This document shows positions 61,732-64,000 of a stretch of 64,000 nucleotides of DNA, one piece after another. Under the pieces are notes generated by a model. The model was not told where the DNA came from and made no database searches. It saw only the letters and a program-made list of their open reading frames with translations. Location: positions 16,114,138-16,178,137 of the forward strand of contig CM068544.1 of the NCBI GenBank assembly GCA_035048495.1. Reading direction: 5' to 3'. Source of the DNA: Euptelea pleiosperma (Eukaryota > Streptophyta > Magnoliopsida > Ranunculales > Eupteleaceae). A program made the translations under genes and the position numbers. How positions within the stretch are numbered: the stretch's first letter is position 1; each line of letters starts with the position of its first letter.

Positions 61732-63589
61732 CCCACAAATTGTTGCAAGCTTCCTCTTTGCTCCACCCTCTCAAGCGCTCTCTTCTTACAAGAACCCATA
61801 GTTCTTCCTCCATGGGAGCCGAACCAGCAAGATCCCACGCTCCACCATTGCCATGCACACTCCAATCTTTTTCATCATTGGCTGAACCGAACCCACTCTC
61901 CAAGGTGAGTTGCTTAAGGTAGTTTCTCTCTCATCTTTGGTCTCTCTCTCTAGGTTAGTTTTCTCTTAGCTTTCTCTCTCTAGAACTCTCTCTAGGCTTT
62001 GAAAATCCCCCTTTCTCTCTTTAAGTTTTCTACTTTCTCTCTTCTTCACTATCATGAGTTTCTCTCTCTAGAAACATGTTTTCTCTCTACATTATCTCTC
62101 TAAGTCTAAAATCCCCAGGCTGATCGCCTTTTTTGCACCGCCGACTCCATTCGGTGAATGCAAAAGGGTGAGTTTTTCTCTCGCCTCTACCTTGTCGGCC
62201 GGTAAACGACCGAGGTGAAAAATCTCTCTCTACCTTCTTCCTCTCTCTCTAAAAGTTCTCTTTACATGCTTTCTAGAATAGATTTACCGCTTCATTTATT
62301 TCTATCATTTATTTCATGTAAGCAACAGTTTGATTAATGCAATTTGATTTCGATGATTTTAGTCTTCTCTGGATCTCATTTGGATGTGTTTTAAATCGAC
62401 TCGCCCTTCTCATCTCTTCCATCATTCTCCTTTTTCTCTTGTATATTATCTGTCATTTTATGTTCTTGTTTGCGCTAATCCGACTAATCCCCAGTGCGGA
62501 TCGACATCCGATACAAGCCACTGTACAAAATTGCTCATTCTACAGGTTAAAAGTCTCGGATAATTAAAAAAATGTGTTGAAGTTAGGGTTTCCGTAACCA
62601 ACGACACGAAAAAACCCTACTTTCATACACTCAAGCTTACTAGGTTGAATATTGAAGTGAAAAACCTAGGCTGAGTAAAGATCAAGCTCTTGGCTTTGAT
62701 CGAGAAGAGAACAAGCTCACAAGATGTGAATAGAAAACAAGCTTCTTACTTTTCGAATGGACACTCTAATAAATAAACATTTTCTTCTCTTTCTTGAAAG
62801 ATTGAGTCACTTTGTGTCTCTGTGTGTGTTTAGAGAAGGTATAGAAGGGTTGTATTTATAGAATTACAAGACCCTGAGTCGTGTGGAACGTGGGATGATG
62901 GAACTTAGAATTTCGGATATGACAAAGACCAATTCTGTTCTAGGTCCAATCGATTGTACACTTGGTCCAATCGATTGGGGATAAGTGTCCAATCGATTGG
63001 GCTCAATAAGTTTTCTGTTCCGAATGCACCAATCGATTGTACAGGGTTCTCCAATCGATTTGACTAATAAAACTTTCTGTCCCGAAGACTCTAATCGATT
63101 TCACAGAGTCTCCAATCGATTGTGCTCAGATTGATTTCTATCTCGAAGGCTCCAATCGATTCCACAGAGTCTCCAATCGATTGTGCTCAAATAAGTTTCT
63201 GCCTCATAGTCTCCAATCGATTACACAGTGTCTCCAATCGATTGGACTATCCCACTAGTCAATATAATTGACTTTGACTCGGGTATTTCCAATGACTAAG
63301 TTTGACTATTATATTTTGTTCATTTTAATCAACTCCTATGACGACTAAGTCACTTACCTTCCTAATCGAGCATACACGATCGTTAAGTGACAAATCGACA
63401 GTTACTCAGATGACTCCTATCGTCAACCGTCTGATTCTTGCTGTCTCTGTCTTTTAGTCTTCACGTAGTTGGCGAAATATGCGTACCACGACATCTTCAC
63501 ACTATACTAGTGCTCGTAGGAACGGTTACAAGAATATTTTTATGTCAAACGGAATCTTTGCCAAATTGAATATGAAAATATTCCTTATA

Positions 63590-64000
63590 ATCTCCCCATT
63601 TGGCAATTCTGTGACAAAAAATATTTAATCATAAAGAAGGTAAAAAATCGAAAATACAATCCCACCCTCTTACATGATTCACTCACTATCTCACACTCTC
63701 TTGGAGATAATCGAACAGATATAGTGTAATGGCTTTTGATCTGTTCCCTGCACATTCTACTAACAATACATACCATGTAATATCATCGGCAATCAATAAA
63801 TCATATAAAATGCAGTGAGGTAAATTTTGCACATCACAAGTAGAGAAATTGAAAAAAATAATTAACAATTTTTTCTCCCTAAATTTCTCTCCCCCTATCT
63901 CATGCATCAACTTATTTTTATCGCTATGATTTTCTCTCCCCCTTTTTGTCACAGATTGACAAAGGTATAGAAATATAAGCAAATAACAAGCATGCAATGA
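63590..64000 (-). mobile_element. Sirevirus-like element X: 3' end of interior, running off the window
   Basis: After the polypurine-tract complement at 63590-63601, the minus strand shows TTTGTCACAGAATTGCC and, at 63920-63955, GACAAAAAGGGGGAGAGAAA. Repeated polypurine boxes near TTTGTCA are usual just upstream of the 3' LTR in Sireviruses. Overlapping minus-strand ORFs (63585-63997) resemble nothing known; coding regions would lie beyond the window. Confidence 0.6.

Larger units (their letters stand above)
52114..62625 (+). mobile_element. LARD-like large non-coding LTR element, with rearranged right half
   Basis: Starts TGATATTCAC, ends CCCTACTTTCA, flanked by TACAT (52109-52113) and TACAC (62626-62630). 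The left LTR (52114-55417, 3304 bp) is followed by AA and TGGCGCCGTTGCAGCTCGG, an Athila-type PBS. The interior to about 57900 has no gag or pol. The right side is not a simple second LTR. It has a diverged LTR-like stretch ending near 59692 with its own PBS-like GTGGCGCCGTTG, then an inverted copy of LTR sequence, then a direct copy to the right end. Long LTRs plus a non-coding interior fit a LARD dependent on an Athila-type partner. Confidence 0.7.
51475..63589 (-). repeat. Sirevirus-like element X: 3' LTR, split by a LARD insertion
   Basis: Segments 51475-52113 and 62626-63589 together match the solo LTR at 26684-28141. The right segment ends ...TTCCTTATA followed by ATCTCCCCATTT (polypurine-tract complement), so the element is on the minus strand with its interior to the right. 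It carries a TATA box complement TATTTATAG near 62855 and, immediately upstream (62940-63250), about ten CCAATCGATTG palindromes. The join falls between TACAT and TACAC. Confidence 0.75.

Overview
The window is plant nuclear DNA from an angiosperm whose introns are full of retrotransposons. The species cannot be read from the sequence. It holds one convincing host gene, and almost everything else is transposable-element sequence of several ages. The host gene is on the + strand, from 1489 to 48040. It encodes a plastid lipid-associated (PAP/fibrillin) protein closest, as far as I can recall the family, to the FBN3/PAP4 type. I joined six exons by reading frame and GT-AG borders: 1489-1806, 1900-2013, 5084-5179, 29033-29107, 31759-31826 and 47968-48040. 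They give 744 bp of coding sequence (247 residues) spread over 46.6 kb. The five introns are 93, 3070, 23853, 2651 and 16141 bp.

Region by region: 1-782 (minus) is a broken FAR1/MULE-type gene running off the left edge, head-to-head with the fibrillin gene. Intron 2 holds old copia LTR pieces. Intron 3 is a nest. A minus-strand Ty1/copia element (LTRs about 5560-6457 and 26360-28730) contains a LINE tail, GTTTCG-rich small elements, a plus-strand Sirevirus-like copia (from about 7556), a copia derivative with matching 5-bp target duplication (9575-15724), a 3.3-kb solo LTR (16507-19786), a truncated Ty3/gypsy (about 20253-24148) and a Sirevirus-like solo LTR (26684-28141). Intron 4 starts with a LINE endonuclease fragment. 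Intron 5 contains a copia remnant (32610-35115) and a structurally complete Tat-lineage gypsy element (36474-47213, duplication ATCAC). That element has a second RNase H, a 42-bp tandem array and a spliced-looking antisense ORF.

Downstream of the stop codon come a 333-bp TRIM/SMART element (48501-48833), a fold-back MITE (about 48901-49287), an array of about seven 150-bp repeats, a gypsy gag scrap, and a Sirevirus-like 3' LTR. That LTR (51475-63589) is split by a 10.5-kb LARD-like element (52114-62625) carrying a 545-bp inverted duplication. The Sirevirus interior runs off the right edge.

The genes do not form a pathway or operon. The biological interest is a plastid protein gene whose transcription must cross about 45 kb of nested mobile DNA, and the structures inside those mobile elements: the antisense ORF, minisatellites, palindrome arrays beside LTR promoters, and the inverted LTR duplication. 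I found no tRNA, rRNA, CRISPR or bacterial-type feature.
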